Below the pieces are notes generated by a model that saw only the letters and a list, made by a program, of their open reading frames with translations, was not told the origin of the DNA and did no database searches. The position numbers and the translations under genes were made by a program. Below, piece after piece: positions 9,246-18,632 of a stretch of DNA of 64,000 nt (within the stretch, counting starts at the first letter, position 1; every line of letters starts with the position of its first letter). The DNA is from Sporosarcina sp. Marseille-Q4943. GTDB lineage: Bacteria; Bacillota; Bacilli; Bacillales_A; Planococcaceae. Location: positions 372,001 to 436,000 of the forward strand of contig NZ_OX031157.1 of NCBI RefSeq assembly GCF_943736995.1, given 5' to 3'.

Positions 9246-9257
9246 ATAACTTAGTCC

Positions 9258-9384
9258 GTTGCTTTTCGTTTCAGCACTCGCTTTCCGCGGGCATGGCTTG
9301 AGCCTCCTCGTCCGCTTCGCTCCCTGCGGGGTCTCAAGGCTCATGCTATTCCCGCAGGAGTCTCGCGCTTGCACTTCAAGCAAC
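9258..9384 (+). repeat. Family A palindromic intergenic repeat, copy 1
   Basis: About 127 bases with complementary ends (GTTGCTT ... AAGCAAC) and the family core blocks CGCTTTCCGCGGGC and CCCGCAGGAGTC. Other copies lie at 36135-36344, 38381-38506, 49840-49974 and 52546-52672. The family resembles palindromic elements I know to be widespread in intergenic DNA of Bacillales. It contains no gene. The rest of 9246-9453 holds nothing else I can identify. Confidence 0.8.
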
Positions 9385-9453
9385 TACAGCTACTAAATAA
9401 AGATCTATTAATTAAAGAAGTAATAGTTATTATATATCAATAGGTTCATATAC

Positions 9454-10371
9454 TTATCGTTTTAAATTGACAAGTTCTTGAAGGATTTCATCAGATGTCG
9501 TAATGATACGTGTGTTTGCTTGGAAACCACGCTGTGCAACGATCATTTCAGTGAATTCCTCGGCTAGGTCGACGTTGGACATTTCTAGGAAGCCAGATTC
9601 CACTTTTCCCATACCTTGCTCAGTAGCTGTGGAATAAAACACTGTACCAGAGTTAGCGGATTCTTGGAAGTAATTCCCTCCCACTTTATTCAATCCCCCA
9701 GGGTTTGAGAATTTCCCCATCACTAACTGTCCTGCGTATTTCAATTCTCCTGCTGAGTCTACGAATGTGACCGTTCCATTTTGAGAAACTGACATACTTT
9801 GAGCATCTGTTGGAATACGAATAGGTTTTTCTGCTGCGCCCGCAGGTACTGCAGGTTTTGTTCCATCAGCGTTTGAGACGATCGCTGGAAAACCATCCGC
9901 CTTTGGAAATGCCGTCCCTGCATCAGTAGCACCATTACCAGCAGCAAAGCCATATAGGTATTTTCCATCTGCATTGACTAAATAGCCATCATTATCCATA
10001 TAAAAGTTCCCTGCGCGTGTGTAGGTTGGGTTTGTAAAGCTAGTTGCTGTACCATCAGATACTATAAAAAACCCATCGCCAGCAACCGCTAAATCAAGTG
10101 TATTTCCCGTAAACTGCGTTGAACCACCAGTATGCATAGTGTCAATTGCCGCAATTTGAGAACCAAGCCCAACTTGTTTCGGATTGACACCTCCACGTGT
10201 TGCACTTCCAGCTGAAGCACCCGCCACTGTCTGCGAGATCAAATCCTTGAATATAACTCTACCTTTCTTAAATCCATAAGTATTAACATTTGATATATTA
10301 TTCCCGATAACATCCAATTTCGTTTGGAAGTTCCGTAGACCTGAGATTCCTGAGTACATTGATCGTAACAT
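9454..10371 (-). CDS. flgE: FlgE/FlgG-type flagellar hook protein
   Basis: A 305-residue member of the rod/hook protein family. The N-terminus (MLRSMYSGISGLRNFQTKLD, VIGNNISNVNTYGFK) and C-terminus (DLAEEFTEMIVAQRGFQANT, then TSDEILQELVNLKR) form the conserved coiled-coil hook core. The intervening ~200 residues are the variable surface domains. Bacillus genes at this position were named flgG and later recognised as the hook protein FlgE; length and position after flgD favour the hook protein. It is secreted through the FlhA/FlhB gate. Confidence 0.92.
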   Translation of the reverse strand: MLRSMYSGISGLRNFQTKLDVIGNNISNVNTYGFKKGRVIFKDLISQTVAGASAGSATRGGVNPKQVGLGSQIAAIDTMHTGGSTQFTGNTLDLAVAGDGFFIVSDGTATSFTNPTYTRAGNFYMDNDGYLVNADGKYLYGFAAGNGATDAGTAFPKADGFPAIVSNADGTKPAVPAGAAEKPIRIPTDAQSMSVSQNGTVTFVDSAGELKYAGQLVMGKFSNPGGLNKVGGNYFQESANSGTVFYSTATEQGMGKVESGFLEMSNVDLAEEFTEMIVAQRGFQANTRIITTSDEILQELVNLKR

Positions 10372-10402
10372 GTTTAATTTTTCCCCTCTCGGATTATGAA
10401 AT

Positions 10403-10428
10403 GTACTGCCTCTGTCAGTCGGCAGTAC
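10403..10428 (-). promoter_or_regulatory. Hairpin upstream of flgE
   Basis: GTACTGCC and GGCAGTAC form an eight-base perfect stem with a ten-base loop in the gap between the TIGR02530 gene (ends 10461) and flgE (starts 10371). There is no strong T-run after it on the minus strand (only TTTCATAAT), so it is more likely an mRNA stability or processing element than an efficient terminator. Function is inferred. Confidence 0.4.
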
Positions 10429-10460
10429 GTCGGCATCCTCTTTCTGAGGTCCTGCCGTTG

Positions 10461-10841
10461 TTAGCTGAGCACGATTGTGCCGTCGATGTTTGTGAATAAT
10501 TGATCTTTCGCTTCCTTGCGGTCCATCGCTGTAATGACGGTGGAATTTTTTGCGCTGATGATGAGTGCTGCTTGATCCATCAGTACAAGAGATTCTTTGA
10601 TTCCCTTCACTTTTGCTTCATTCACCTTGTCTGTGATGTGAGCCCATTCAGTTTCTGAAATATGAATGTTCCGCTCTTTCAGCCTGTCATTTGCATGTTT
10701 GCTGATTTTTAATTCTTGTGGCTGGATTGCCTTGTTCAGCTGTTCAATAAAAGACTGTTTCGGCTGGGGCGGAGTTTTCAATGGTTGTCTATGGCGGATG
10801 AGTGGCTGCGATGGAACGTGGTGGATGTTTAACTTATTCAT
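10461..10841 (-). CDS. TIGR02530-type flagellar operon protein
   Basis: A 126-residue protein whose C-terminal two thirds carry the conserved pattern ISKHANDRLKERNI ... WAHITDKVNEAKVKGIKESLVLMD ... ISAKNSTVITAMDR typical of the flagellar operon protein family found between flgD and flgE in Firmicutes. The first ~40 residues are Pro/Gln-rich and basic. There are no membrane segments. The exact biochemical role is not known to me; its conserved location suggests a part in hook assembly. Confidence 0.85.
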   Translation of the reverse strand: MNKLNIHHVPSQPLIRHRQPLKTPPQPKQSFIEQLNKAIQPQELKISKHANDRLKERNIHISETEWAHITDKVNEAKVKGIKESLVLMDQAALIISAKNSTVITAMDRKEAKDQLFTNIDGTIVLS

Positions 10842-10859
10842 ACACTCGCTCCTCTTTTC

Positions 10860-11507
10860 TTATTGGCTAATGGAAGTGAATGAGTTTCCGTCGAGTCTAC
10901 TGCCGTCATCCAAAATATATTGAAGTTTCCCTTCTCTATTTGAAACAGATATGACAGTTCCTGACTTTTCCTCTTCTCCGTCCATATATCCGACTGTTTT
11001 CCCAATTAAAAGACTGGCTTCTACTAAACTATTTGTACTTCCAGAACCTGATAGCACTTCTGAAATATTGCCGGGTGCGAGTTCCTTCCCGTCTGCCATT
11101 GTAAAGACGACAGATCCGTTCACAAATTTCGCTGATTGGATGACGCCTGTCCCTTCATTGACAATCGGTTTGCCCGCTTCGTCTTTCTTATCGGTCAATT
11201 CATGCCAGCGGACATTCTTTCCGACGAATTGGTTGTATTGAATCAATTGGGATTGGTTTTGTGCCTCGGCGAACTTTTCGAATGCACTTGCCAAGTTCAT
11301 CGTTTGTTCCAATGACGAAAACTGTGCCATCTGCGCGATGAATTCGTTATCTTTCATCGGGTTCGTCGGATCCTGGTTTTGCAGTTGCGCAATAAGGATT
11401 TTCATGAAAGCGTCCTTGCCCATCGTATCCGGCCCTGTTTTCCGTTGATCTCGCTGTTTATTAAGTAGAAACATCGATTCGGTAATCGGTTTTTGTCCCT
11501 CTACCAT
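10860..11507 (-). CDS. flgD: FlgD, hook-capping protein
   Basis: FlgD is the scaffold that caps the growing hook. The conserved N-terminal core is clear (MGKDAFMKILIAQLQNQDP, NPMKDNEFIAQMAQFSSLEQ), followed by β-rich sequence to residue 215. That is longer than the minimal Bacillus protein but within the family range. It lies 3 bases after fliK, whose product controls hook length, and upstream of the TIGR02530 gene and flgE. Confidence 0.95.
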   Translation of the reverse strand: MVEGQKPITESMFLLNKQRDQRKTGPDTMGKDAFMKILIAQLQNQDPTNPMKDNEFIAQMAQFSSLEQTMNLASAFEKFAEAQNQSQLIQYNQFVGKNVRWHELTDKKDEAGKPIVNEGTGVIQSAKFVNGSVVFTMADGKELAPGNISEVLSGSGSTNSLVEASLLIGKTVGYMDGEEEKSGTVISVSNREGKLQYILDDGSRLDGNSFTSISQ

Positions 11508-11510
11508 TCA

Positions 11511-12794
11511 CTACACCTCCAGTTCGATCATATATTCATCGAAAGATTGTTCTTCATCAGTTGATTTGTTTTGCTTGTTATCGTCTGACTGTTGCTCACG
11601 CTTGAACTGTTCATTAAAAGATTGTTCACGTTCGTTCCTATGTGATTCTTGGAGAGTCTGGGCAACGTCAATGCGGTCGACTTGTAAGTTCTGTTGATTG
11701 AATGCGTGTTTCAGTTGATGCAGCTGGCTGTCAAGCAGTCCTTTTGCAAATGCCGTCGATGCAAGGATTCTCGCTGTCATGATTCCGTTTGTTTCAAGCA
11801 GTTCGATACGGATTTGGCCAAGATGTTCGGGATATAGTTTGATAAGCATCCGATTGGATCCGCCTACTTGTCCGAAATTGGCCCTTTTCATGAGCGCTTG
11901 CATTTCCTTCAATAAAGACTCGCTTCGATTCGTTTGATTCGACTCGGCTTGCTGTACTGGCACTTCGCCTCTAACTGTTGTAGCAGCTACGTGCGCTGAA
12001 CTCGCATGCGATGTTGTATCGGCATGTTTCTGTCCTGAGCTTTCAGCATTCGTTGAAGTTCCAGAATTCGTTTCAAGAACGATTCTGAAGTCTGTTTTTT
12101 GTTGGATGAATGGCAGCTGCTCCTGTTTTCCTATCGCCAGTATTCCCTGCTCGAATTGTCCAGCAGCACTTGTAAGCATATTGCGGAAACTGTCGGCCTT
12201 CTGCTCCATCGAAATGACCATGTCAACTTTTGACGTAAGCAAGTCTACCGCTTTTAAAATCGATAGGAGCTGGGTAGCTTCATTCCTAGAAGCCGGATTT
12301 TGAAGAGCTTCATTCAGATGATCAAAAAATCGAATTCCCGCTTCGTCGATCATGTTTAGTAATGACCACATGTCAGAGGCCATGGTAAGTTCCTCTGTTT
12401 CAGCTTTTGTCATACCGGCTTTCTCTAACAATTGTTTTAGCCTGTCGAGAATTGATTCCGGATTGATCGACAACAGCTTTGCAAAATCCTCCAAGTCTCC
12501 TTTGTTCCCCAATGCTTCGACACTAGTAGACAACTCGATATTGTCGCTACCTGGAATCGCTTGTATCGCTTTCTCCAACTCTTCCATGGTTGACGCATTG
12601 AATACATTTGGAATCAATTCGATCGGGAGTTCTCCGTCAACCGAACGCTTCGGTTCTACATCCCGCGTGGAAATACCGGCGAACACTGCGCCGAATTTCG
12701 AAGTTGCCGTGCCGCCTTTTTGCGGATTACTAGCTGAAATTTGTTTCATGCCAACCATCGTTGGCAATGCACCGATGTTCACTCTGTTGTTCAC
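11511..12794 (-). CDS. fliK: FliK, flagellar hook-length control protein
   Basis: The 427-residue protein has a poorly conserved N-terminal part with Ser/Thr/Ala-rich linkers. The typical FliK C-terminal domain spans ~310-395 (MLIKLYPEHLGQIRIELLE, then MTARILASTAFAKGLLDSQLHQLK). A Gln/Glu-rich tail follows (REQSFNEQFKREQQSDDNKQ). FliK measures hook length and triggers the FlhB specificity switch. Position between ylxF and flgD is standard. Confidence 0.93.
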   Translation of the reverse strand: MNNRVNIGALPTMVGMKQISASNPQKGGTATSKFGAVFAGISTRDVEPKRSVDGELPIELIPNVFNASTMEELEKAIQAIPGSDNIELSTSVEALGNKGDLEDFAKLLSINPESILDRLKQLLEKAGMTKAETEELTMASDMWSLLNMIDEAGIRFFDHLNEALQNPASRNEATQLLSILKAVDLLTSKVDMVISMEQKADSFRNMLTSAAGQFEQGILAIGKQEQLPFIQQKTDFRIVLETNSGTSTNAESSGQKHADTTSHASSAHVAATTVRGEVPVQQAESNQTNRSESLLKEMQALMKRANFGQVGGSNRMLIKLYPEHLGQIRIELLETNGIMTARILASTAFAKGLLDSQLHQLKHAFNQQNLQVDRIDVAQTLQESHRNEREQSFNEQFKREQQSDDNKQNKSTDEEQSFDEYMIELEV

Positions 12795-12826
12795 CTCCCC
12801 TCAATGTGTGGCACCTTCACTACCGC

Positions 12827-13432
12827 CTATTTTGTCATGAGACTCGTATACTTTGCGGCGTCTTCAGGCGACATCTTTTCTAATATCGGTGCGAGAACTT
12901 CAGGTTTTAGCTTGGTAAGTATCTCAATCGCCTCCGCATCACTCATTTTTGTAATGACCGGTGCTGCGGATTTTGCAGACATTTTTTCGAACGTTGAAAT
13001 AATTTCCTTCATGTCACGTTTATAGTCTTCTTTTTCCATTTTCAAAGCTTCTATTTGCGCTAACAAGCTAGTCTGCTCGTCGAGAAGAACCTTTTTTTCG
13101 TCCTCTGATTTCGCCAGGTTTTCCTGAAGCTTGAATAGTTGCGCTTCCTTCTCCTGGATTTCCGCTTGCAATTCGACGACTCTTTCTTCGATGATCAAGT
13201 CATCTTCATTTTCGTCATCGGCCTGCTTCTGATCAGTAAACGGAAGGGATTTGGACCATTCCTTCGCTTTGTCAAAGACGTTAACGTCGGCGACATATGC
13301 AATGATCAATAGCACCATCGTTGTGAAGAGCAATGGAATGAGCGTCCATAGCAACACTTCTTGGAAGAGACGGGTGCTTTTCTTCTTTTCGACGATTTTT
13401 TTGTCAGCATGCAGTTTTGAATTCCTCGCCAA
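12827..13432 (-). CDS. YlxF/MotE-like membrane protein with MgtE-N-type domain
   Basis: The 201-residue protein has a basic N-terminus and one membrane helix (~25-47). A long charged coiled coil (~75-140, rich in Glu/Lys/Leu) leads to a C-terminal helical domain with the MgtE-N-like pattern MSDAEAIEILTKLKPEVLAPIL and MSPEDAAKY. This matches B. subtilis YlxF between fliJ and fliK and resembles the MotE chaperone of other bacteria. Its role in Bacilli is not firmly established, so the MotE parallel is inference. Confidence 0.85.
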   Translation of the reverse strand: MARNSKLHADKKIVEKKKSTRLFQEVLLWTLIPLLFTTMVLLIIAYVADVNVFDKAKEWSKSLPFTDQKQADDENEDDLIIEERVVELQAEIQEKEAQLFKLQENLAKSEDEKKVLLDEQTSLLAQIEALKMEKEDYKRDMKEIISTFEKMSAKSAAPVITKMSDAEAIEILTKLKPEVLAPILEKMSPEDAAKYTSLMTK

Positions 13433-13433
13433 G

Positions 13434-13889
13434 TTACCACCCTGTTTCTCTTCTATGGAACTTCAATGTTGATAATTCATCCAACAAACTTGCTTCCGCC
13501 TGTTCCATTTCAGTACGATAATGTTCTTTATCTATTTCCTTCATCTTTTCGAACTTTTTCACTTCGATCGTTTTCTCAAGCAATTTCTCCTCGAACCAGT
13601 TCATTTTGGAGCGGGCTTTAATGACTTCACGTTGCAGTACTTCTATCCTTTTATCGAGACTATCGATAAATCGAGCGTAGTGATGGATTTCATTAATCGA
13701 AAAGCCCATTTTCATCTTTTCCTGATGGTCGGCAATGACGTCTTCCTTCCGCTTCAAGAGCTCATACAGTTCAGTTGCGATTGTTTCAAAAGAATCGACC
13801 GCTTTCTTGAATTCTATTTCGGTCTCCGTCTTCTCCTGTTCCCGGTATGTGAGCACTTTTTCAAATCGGTATTCGTAAGGTTTCATCAT
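13434..13889 (-). CDS. fliJ: FliJ, export ATPase-associated coiled-coil protein
   Basis: FliJ is the central stalk of the FliI ATPase ring and escorts export chaperones. The 151-residue product is almost entirely α-helical and charged, beginning with the family pattern YRFEKVLTYREQEKTETEIEF. It overlaps the fliI stop by 4 bases and ends just before ylxF. Coiled-coil character and position make the call secure even though sequence conservation in this family is low. Confidence 0.92.
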   Translation of the reverse strand: MMKPYEYRFEKVLTYREQEKTETEIEFKKAVDSFETIATELYELLKRKEDVIADHQEKMKMGFSINEIHHYARFIDSLDKRIEVLQREVIKARSKMNWFEEKLLEKTIEVKKFEKMKEIDKEHYRTEMEQAEASLLDELSTLKFHRRETGW

Positions 13890-15214
13890 TTACCTCCTCC
13901 TGGAGCAAGTGATACCAATTCTTCGATTGATTCTTCCATTCTCACATTCTCTTTATAGCTTTGTTTCAAAAAGTTGGTAATATGCGATTCGTATTCAATC
14001 GCTTCGTCGATTTCCCTCGACGTTCCCCGCTTATATGCACCGATATTGATGAGATCTTCCGACTTGTCATACGTGTAATACAATTCACGGAGCTTTTCAG
14101 CCGCCTTCACATGTTCCGGGTCGGCTATGTGATTCATAAGCCGGCTCACACTTTTCAAGACGTTTATCGCCGGGTATTGTCCTTTGTTGGCGAGCGTCCT
14201 GTCCAAGACGATATGACCATCGAGTATTCCTCGGACCGCATCCGCAATCGGTTCGTTCATGTCGTCACCATCTACGAGAACTGTGTAAAACGCTGTAATC
14301 GCACCGACATCATTCGTCCCGGTCCTTTCAAGCAGTTTCGGTAAAATCGCGAATACGGACGGAGTATAACCTCGGGTAGCAGGAGGTTCCCCGACTGCAA
14401 GGCCGATTTCCCTTTGCGCCATCGCGACCCGGGTGACAGAATCCATCATAAGCATGACGTTCATCCCTTTATCACGGAAATATTCCGCTATCGCGGTCGC
14501 CGTGAACGCCCCTTTAATCCTCATGAGTGCCGGCTGATCGGACGTAGCTGCAACAACAATCGTTTTGCTTAAGCCTTCGGGTCCTAAATCCCGTTCTATG
14601 AATTCACGGACTTCACGGCCTCGTTCTCCAATTAAACCGATGACATTCAGATCGGCTGTCGTATTTCTTGCAATCATCCCGAGCAAAGTACTTTTTCCAA
14701 CACCGGAACCGGCGAAGATCCCGACTCTTTGGCCATTGCCGACCGTTAACATCCCGTCAATCGCTTTGACACCTACAGCCAGCTTCTCGCTGATCGGCAA
14801 TCTCGTCATGACATTCGGAGGATCCTGCTCTGTCCTTACCGTTGATAACCCTTTCGGAAGCGGACTGCCATCAATCGGATTCCCCATCGAGTCAAGCACT
14901 TTACCGATCAGGTTCATCCCGACCTTCACCTCAAGAGGCTTTCCAGTACATTCGACAAGACAACCGCTCGAAATGTCCGTAATATTCGAGTAAGGCATTA
15001 GGATGACAATTTCTTCCCTGAATCCGACGACTTCCGCCAAGATGACCGAGTCTCGTTTGCTTCCGTTGTTTAGATGGATTCGGCATACGTCCCCGACTGA
15101 ACTTTCCGGCCCTTGAGATTCAATCATGAGGCCGACAACCCGGACGACACGTCCGAATTTCGGAAAGGAGTTCATTGTAGGAATGACATTTAGTAGTTCT
15201 TTCGCCTTCTTCAT
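13886..15214 (-). CDS. fliI: FliI, flagellum-specific export ATPase
   Basis: FliI is the F1-β-like ATPase that energises substrate entry into the flagellar export gate. The P-loop GSGVGKST is at about residue 169, the Walker B-type strand is VMLMMDSVTRVAMAQRE, and the family block GEPPATRGYTPSVFA follows. Length (442) agrees with homologues. It follows fliH, encoding its regulator, by two bases and overlaps fliJ. Confidence 0.97.
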   Translation of the reverse strand: MKKAKELLNVIPTMNSFPKFGRVVRVVGLMIESQGPESSVGDVCRIHLNNGSKRDSVILAEVVGFREEIVILMPYSNITDISSGCLVECTGKPLEVKVGMNLIGKVLDSMGNPIDGSPLPKGLSTVRTEQDPPNVMTRLPISEKLAVGVKAIDGMLTVGNGQRVGIFAGSGVGKSTLLGMIARNTTADLNVIGLIGERGREVREFIERDLGPEGLSKTIVVAATSDQPALMRIKGAFTATAIAEYFRDKGMNVMLMMDSVTRVAMAQREIGLAVGEPPATRGYTPSVFAILPKLLERTGTNDVGAITAFYTVLVDGDDMNEPIADAVRGILDGHIVLDRTLANKGQYPAINVLKSVSRLMNHIADPEHVKAAEKLRELYYTYDKSEDLINIGAYKRGTSREIDEAIEYESHITNFLKQSYKENVRMEESIEELVSLAPGGGK

Positions 15215-15216
15215 CG

Positions 15217-15987
15217 TCAGTCACCACTTTCCAACATTTCAACGAGCTGCTCTTTTAGCTCGTTCAACTGTTCATCCACGCTGACAACTATCCGACCTTG
15301 GTTCGTTTCGATAATACAATCGTCCTTGTTGAAATCGTCATTTGCAAAGATGAGAAAAGGGACATCAGGCGGAAAAATGGATGCGAGTTCCGCACGATTC
15401 GATGAAACGAGTTCGAATTGGGAAACAGAAACGTATAGTTTGATCTCTTTCATTTCTCTCGCTTCCTTCAATCCCCTCTTTACAATTGAAAGAAATGCTT
15501 CCTCATCTTCTTCAAGCGTCTTTCCGAGTATCCGTTCGGCCGTTTTCATCGCGATTTCCAATATGATTCCTTCCTGTGCTTCCAAATATTTCAGTGCGTT
15601 TTCCTTCGAATGGAGAATGACTTCATTTGCGACTTTTACAGATTCGCTCATATCGGATAGCGACTTATTTCGTCCTTCCTCGTAACCGACTTGGAAGCCC
15701 TCTTCATAAGCTTGTTGCTGTAACGCCTTCTTCTCCTGCTCCCAGGCGGCTTGCATAGCGGCGATATCCTCTTGTGCCATTTGCCTCATACGCTCCGCCT
15801 CAGCCTTGTCGATCTCAATCTGTCGTCTTGCATCTTTCAACATCCGGTCACGTTCAAGATAAAGAGCCTCTTTTGAGATACCTTCCTCTTTTCCGTCAAC
15901 CTTCGGCATATTCAAATTCCTGATTGTGATTTCCTTAACGCTTCCGTCCTCGGAAATCGTACGGGAAGAACGAAAAATGTTAGACAA
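15217..15987 (-). CDS. fliH: FliH, negative regulator/stator of FliI
   Basis: The protein has a long charged coiled coil (~30-110) with Gly-spaced repeats (YEEGFQVGYEEGR). A C-terminal V-ATPase E-subunit-like domain follows (ILEIAMKTAERILGKTLEEDEEAF and ECIIETNQGRIVVSVDEQLNELK). I place the start at TTG 15987 because GGAGGGG lies nine bases upstream. The ATG at 15996 and GTG at 16008 are too close to, or before, that site. The start overlaps the fliG end by 8 bases. The protein is about 256 aa. Confidence 0.9.
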   Translation of the reverse strand: MSNIFRSSRTISEDGSVKEITIRNLNMPKVDGKEEGISKEALYLERDRMLKDARRQIEIDKAEAERMRQMAQEDIAAMQAAWEQEKKALQQQAYEEGFQVGYEEGRNKSLSDMSESVKVANEVILHSKENALKYLEAQEGIILEIAMKTAERILGKTLEEDEEAFLSIVKRGLKEAREMKEIKLYVSVSQFELVSSNRAELASIFPPDVPFLIFANDDFNKDDCIIETNQGRIVVSVDEQLNELKEQLVEMLESGD

Positions 15988-16993
15988 TGATGTCATCCCC
16001 TCCACCACGGGCTATGATGATCTCACCTGAATCTTCCAATCTTCGGATTATAGAAACGATTCGTGCCTGCGCCTCTTCTACGTCCCGCAATCTCACAGGC
16101 CCCATAACTTCCATTTCTTCTTGGAAGGATTCGGCCATTCGCTGGGACATGTTTTTAAAGAGGATTTCCCTCACTTCTTCACTGGACACTTTCATCGACA
16201 ATATGAGGTCCTCGTTTTCGCACTCACGCACAATGCGCTGAATGGAACGATTGTCCAATGTGACGATATCTTCGAAAACGAACATCCTTTTCCGGATTTC
16301 CTCTGCGAGCTCCGGATCTTGAATTTCAAGCGCATCCAAAATCGTCTTTTCGGTAGCTCTGTCGACCCCGTTCAATACTTGTACAACGGCGTCGACTCCG
16401 CCCGTCTCGGTGAAATCCTGGGTGACCGTCGAAGATAGCTTCCTTTCCAATACAGCCTCGATCTCGCTAATGACTTCAGGAGAGGTGGAATCCATTGTCG
16501 CAATCCTTTTTGCGATATCCGCCTGCATTTCCTGCGGCAGCGATGAAAGGATCATCCCTGCCTGCTCCGCTTCAAGATAGGACAAGATGAGAGCGATTGT
16601 CTGAGGATGCTCGTTCTGAATGAAATTCAGTATTTGGCTTGGTTCTGCCCTTCTTGCAAAGTCGAATGGTCTCACTTGCAAAGAAGATGTCAGCCGATTA
16701 ATGATCGCTTGAGCGTGTTCTTTCCCTAACGCTTTCTCCAATACTGTTTTGGCATAACCGATTCCGCCTTGGGAGATATAGTCTTGGGCAAGTGCAATAT
16801 TATGAAATTCCTCGATGATCTCTTCCTTGACGGAGGAGTCTACTTTCTTCACACCGGAAATTTCAAGTGTCAAACGTTCGATCTCCTCTTCAGTCAAGTG
16901 CTTATAGACAGCAGCCGAAACTTCCGGACCGAGCGATATGAGCAGGAGTGCCGCTTTTTGCTTGCCTGTCATTCCTTTATCTTTCTTTACCAC
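15980..16993 (-). CDS. fliG: FliG, flagellar motor switch protein
   Basis: FliG couples the C-ring to the stator to generate torque. The 337-residue protein shows the N-terminal FliF-binding domain (GKQKAALLLISLGPEVSAAV) and the middle domain with the EHPQT motif (NEHPQTIALILSYL, ~130). The C-terminal motor domain carries charged residues (FVFEDIVTLDNRSIQRIVRE) and ends DSGEIIIARGGGDDIIV. It lies 14 bases after fliF. Confidence 0.97.
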   Translation of the reverse strand: MVKKDKGMTGKQKAALLLISLGPEVSAAVYKHLTEEEIERLTLEISGVKKVDSSVKEEIIEEFHNIALAQDYISQGGIGYAKTVLEKALGKEHAQAIINRLTSSLQVRPFDFARRAEPSQILNFIQNEHPQTIALILSYLEAEQAGMILSSLPQEMQADIAKRIATMDSTSPEVISEIEAVLERKLSSTVTQDFTETGGVDAVVQVLNGVDRATEKTILDALEIQDPELAEEIRKRMFVFEDIVTLDNRSIQRIVRECENEDLILSMKVSSEEVREILFKNMSQRMAESFQEEMEVMGPVRLRDVEEAQARIVSIIRRLEDSGEIIIARGGGDDIIV

Positions 16994-17007
16994 TATTTAT
17001 CCCTCCG

Positions 17008-18582
17008 TCAATCCTCGGCTATCCACGTTCTCAGTAACTTGGCGAATTCCTCAGGTTTGTCCTTCGCCATCTTTTCAAGTTGCTTTTTGCGAAGTGTCGC
17101 TTCTGTTTCGTGTTCCATATTAATATCATCCACATGCAATGCTTCTCGCTGCTCTTCGATAATCATCGCTTCTTCCATCTCCCGCTCCTCTCTGCGTTTG
17201 CGGAAGTATGCAATGATCAGGATGACAATGACGACTAGTAAAGCAGCTCCGATTGCATATACCCACCAAGGGACTACGCCTTGTGCAGTTTGAGGAACTG
17301 TTGTCATTTTCCCATTAAAGACTTGCGTGGAAATTGCAATTTTGCTTTCCCAATATTCATCTGTAACGTCTGTTGGCACATAGCTTTTATCAATCGAAGT
17401 CCTAATAATCGTCCCAAGAATATTTCGTATATCATTTTCCACGTCCGCCCCATCGGACGGCTCTATCATTACTTGAATACCGATATCACGAATTTTGTAA
17501 GGACTTTCAACGATATCTTTCCGGATTCGGTTCACTTCATTATTGATCGTTTCTTCCAACCGTTCATAATCGCCATTTGCACTGTTGCCTTCAACGAAGT
17601 TTGTACGGTTATCGGTCGGGTCTTCTCCTTCTGGCGGGCCTCCTGCGAGAGCGCCGTTGCCGGAAAATGATTCCGTAATCCTTTGAACGCTGATTGCTAG
17701 GCTGTCCAAGTCCTCATCTACGCGGTCGACAAGATTCTCTTGCCTGTTTTCCTGCTTAAAATCGATATCGGTTGTTACAGAAACGATTACTTTGTCCTGA
17801 CCGACCATCGTACCGAGCATCATCTGCACTTTCCTCTGCAAATCGCGTTCAATCGTCTTCTTCAAATCCATTTGATCGATTATGTTGGTACCGATTGATT
17901 GGCTGGATGACTTTAAATCGAAGTATTCGGAATACTGGTTCATGATTACGATATCGTCTGTAGATAAATTCGGTAAACTTTTAGATATTAAATTATATAA
18001 GGCGGTAATTTGCGATTCCGTAAACTGATGTCCAGGTTCCGTTTTCAACATAATAGCTGCACTTGCATTTTGTACGGTTTCATTTAAAAAGACACTTTGC
18101 GTAGGCAATGTGATCATTACGTTTGCATCCTGAACTCCTTGGATCCCTTTGATTAAATTTGCCAATTCTGTTTGCATTGAAGCAAGCTTGATCATATTGA
18201 ATTCATTATCCGTCGTGCCAAAGCCGGCATTTTGAGAGAAGAACGAATAATCGATTGTTCCTGTATTCGGGTATCCTTCCGCGGCGAGGGTGACAAGAAG
18301 ATCATCAACACGCTCTTTCGGAACGAGGATGGATGTGCCCCCGGGCGCAATTTGGCTTGGAATGCCTTGCGCATCCAACTCTTCCTTTATGCGTCCTATT
18401 TCTGCACGCGAAACGTCACTATAGAGGGGGACAAACTCCGTCCTTGACAAGAAGTATGTCAAAAATGCAGCAAAAATAATGACAGCAGCCGCGGACCCGA
18501 TATATGTTGTTTTTTGTCGTTTTGTGCGACTCGACCAGAACTGCTTCAAGTCAGTTCCAATTTTCGTCAATCTTTCTTTCAT
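17008..18582 (-). CDS. fliF: FliF, flagellar MS-ring protein
   Basis: FliF builds the membrane MS ring on which the motor assembles. The 524-residue protein has a first membrane helix at ~27-45 and ring-building domains (YSDVSRAEIGRIKEELDAQGI, then VQDANVMITLPTQSVF). A second helix lies near 440-460 (VPWWVYAIGAALLVVIVILI), followed by a cytoplasmic FliG-binding tail ending KLLRTWIAED. Length and layout are normal. It lies upstream of fliG and after fliE. Confidence 0.97.
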   Translation of the reverse strand: MKERLTKIGTDLKQFWSSRTKRQKTTYIGSAAAVIIFAAFLTYFLSRTEFVPLYSDVSRAEIGRIKEELDAQGIPSQIAPGGTSILVPKERVDDLLVTLAAEGYPNTGTIDYSFFSQNAGFGTTDNEFNMIKLASMQTELANLIKGIQGVQDANVMITLPTQSVFLNETVQNASAAIMLKTEPGHQFTESQITALYNLISKSLPNLSTDDIVIMNQYSEYFDLKSSSQSIGTNIIDQMDLKKTIERDLQRKVQMMLGTMVGQDKVIVSVTTDIDFKQENRQENLVDRVDEDLDSLAISVQRITESFSGNGALAGGPPEGEDPTDNRTNFVEGNSANGDYERLEETINNEVNRIRKDIVESPYKIRDIGIQVMIEPSDGADVENDIRNILGTIIRTSIDKSYVPTDVTDEYWESKIAISTQVFNGKMTTVPQTAQGVVPWWVYAIGAALLVVIVILIIAYFRKRREEREMEEAMIIEEQREALHVDDINMEHETEATLRKKQLEKMAKDKPEEFAKLLRTWIAED

Positions 18583-18632
18583 TCTGATCCCCCGGTCTGC
18601 TTACATAATAACAACATTAGTAAATGTGAAAA

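Noticed and set aside
9186..9383. 65-residue frame upstream of flbD
   Set aside because: It consists of the family A repeat and part of the 20-bp array; no ribosome site.
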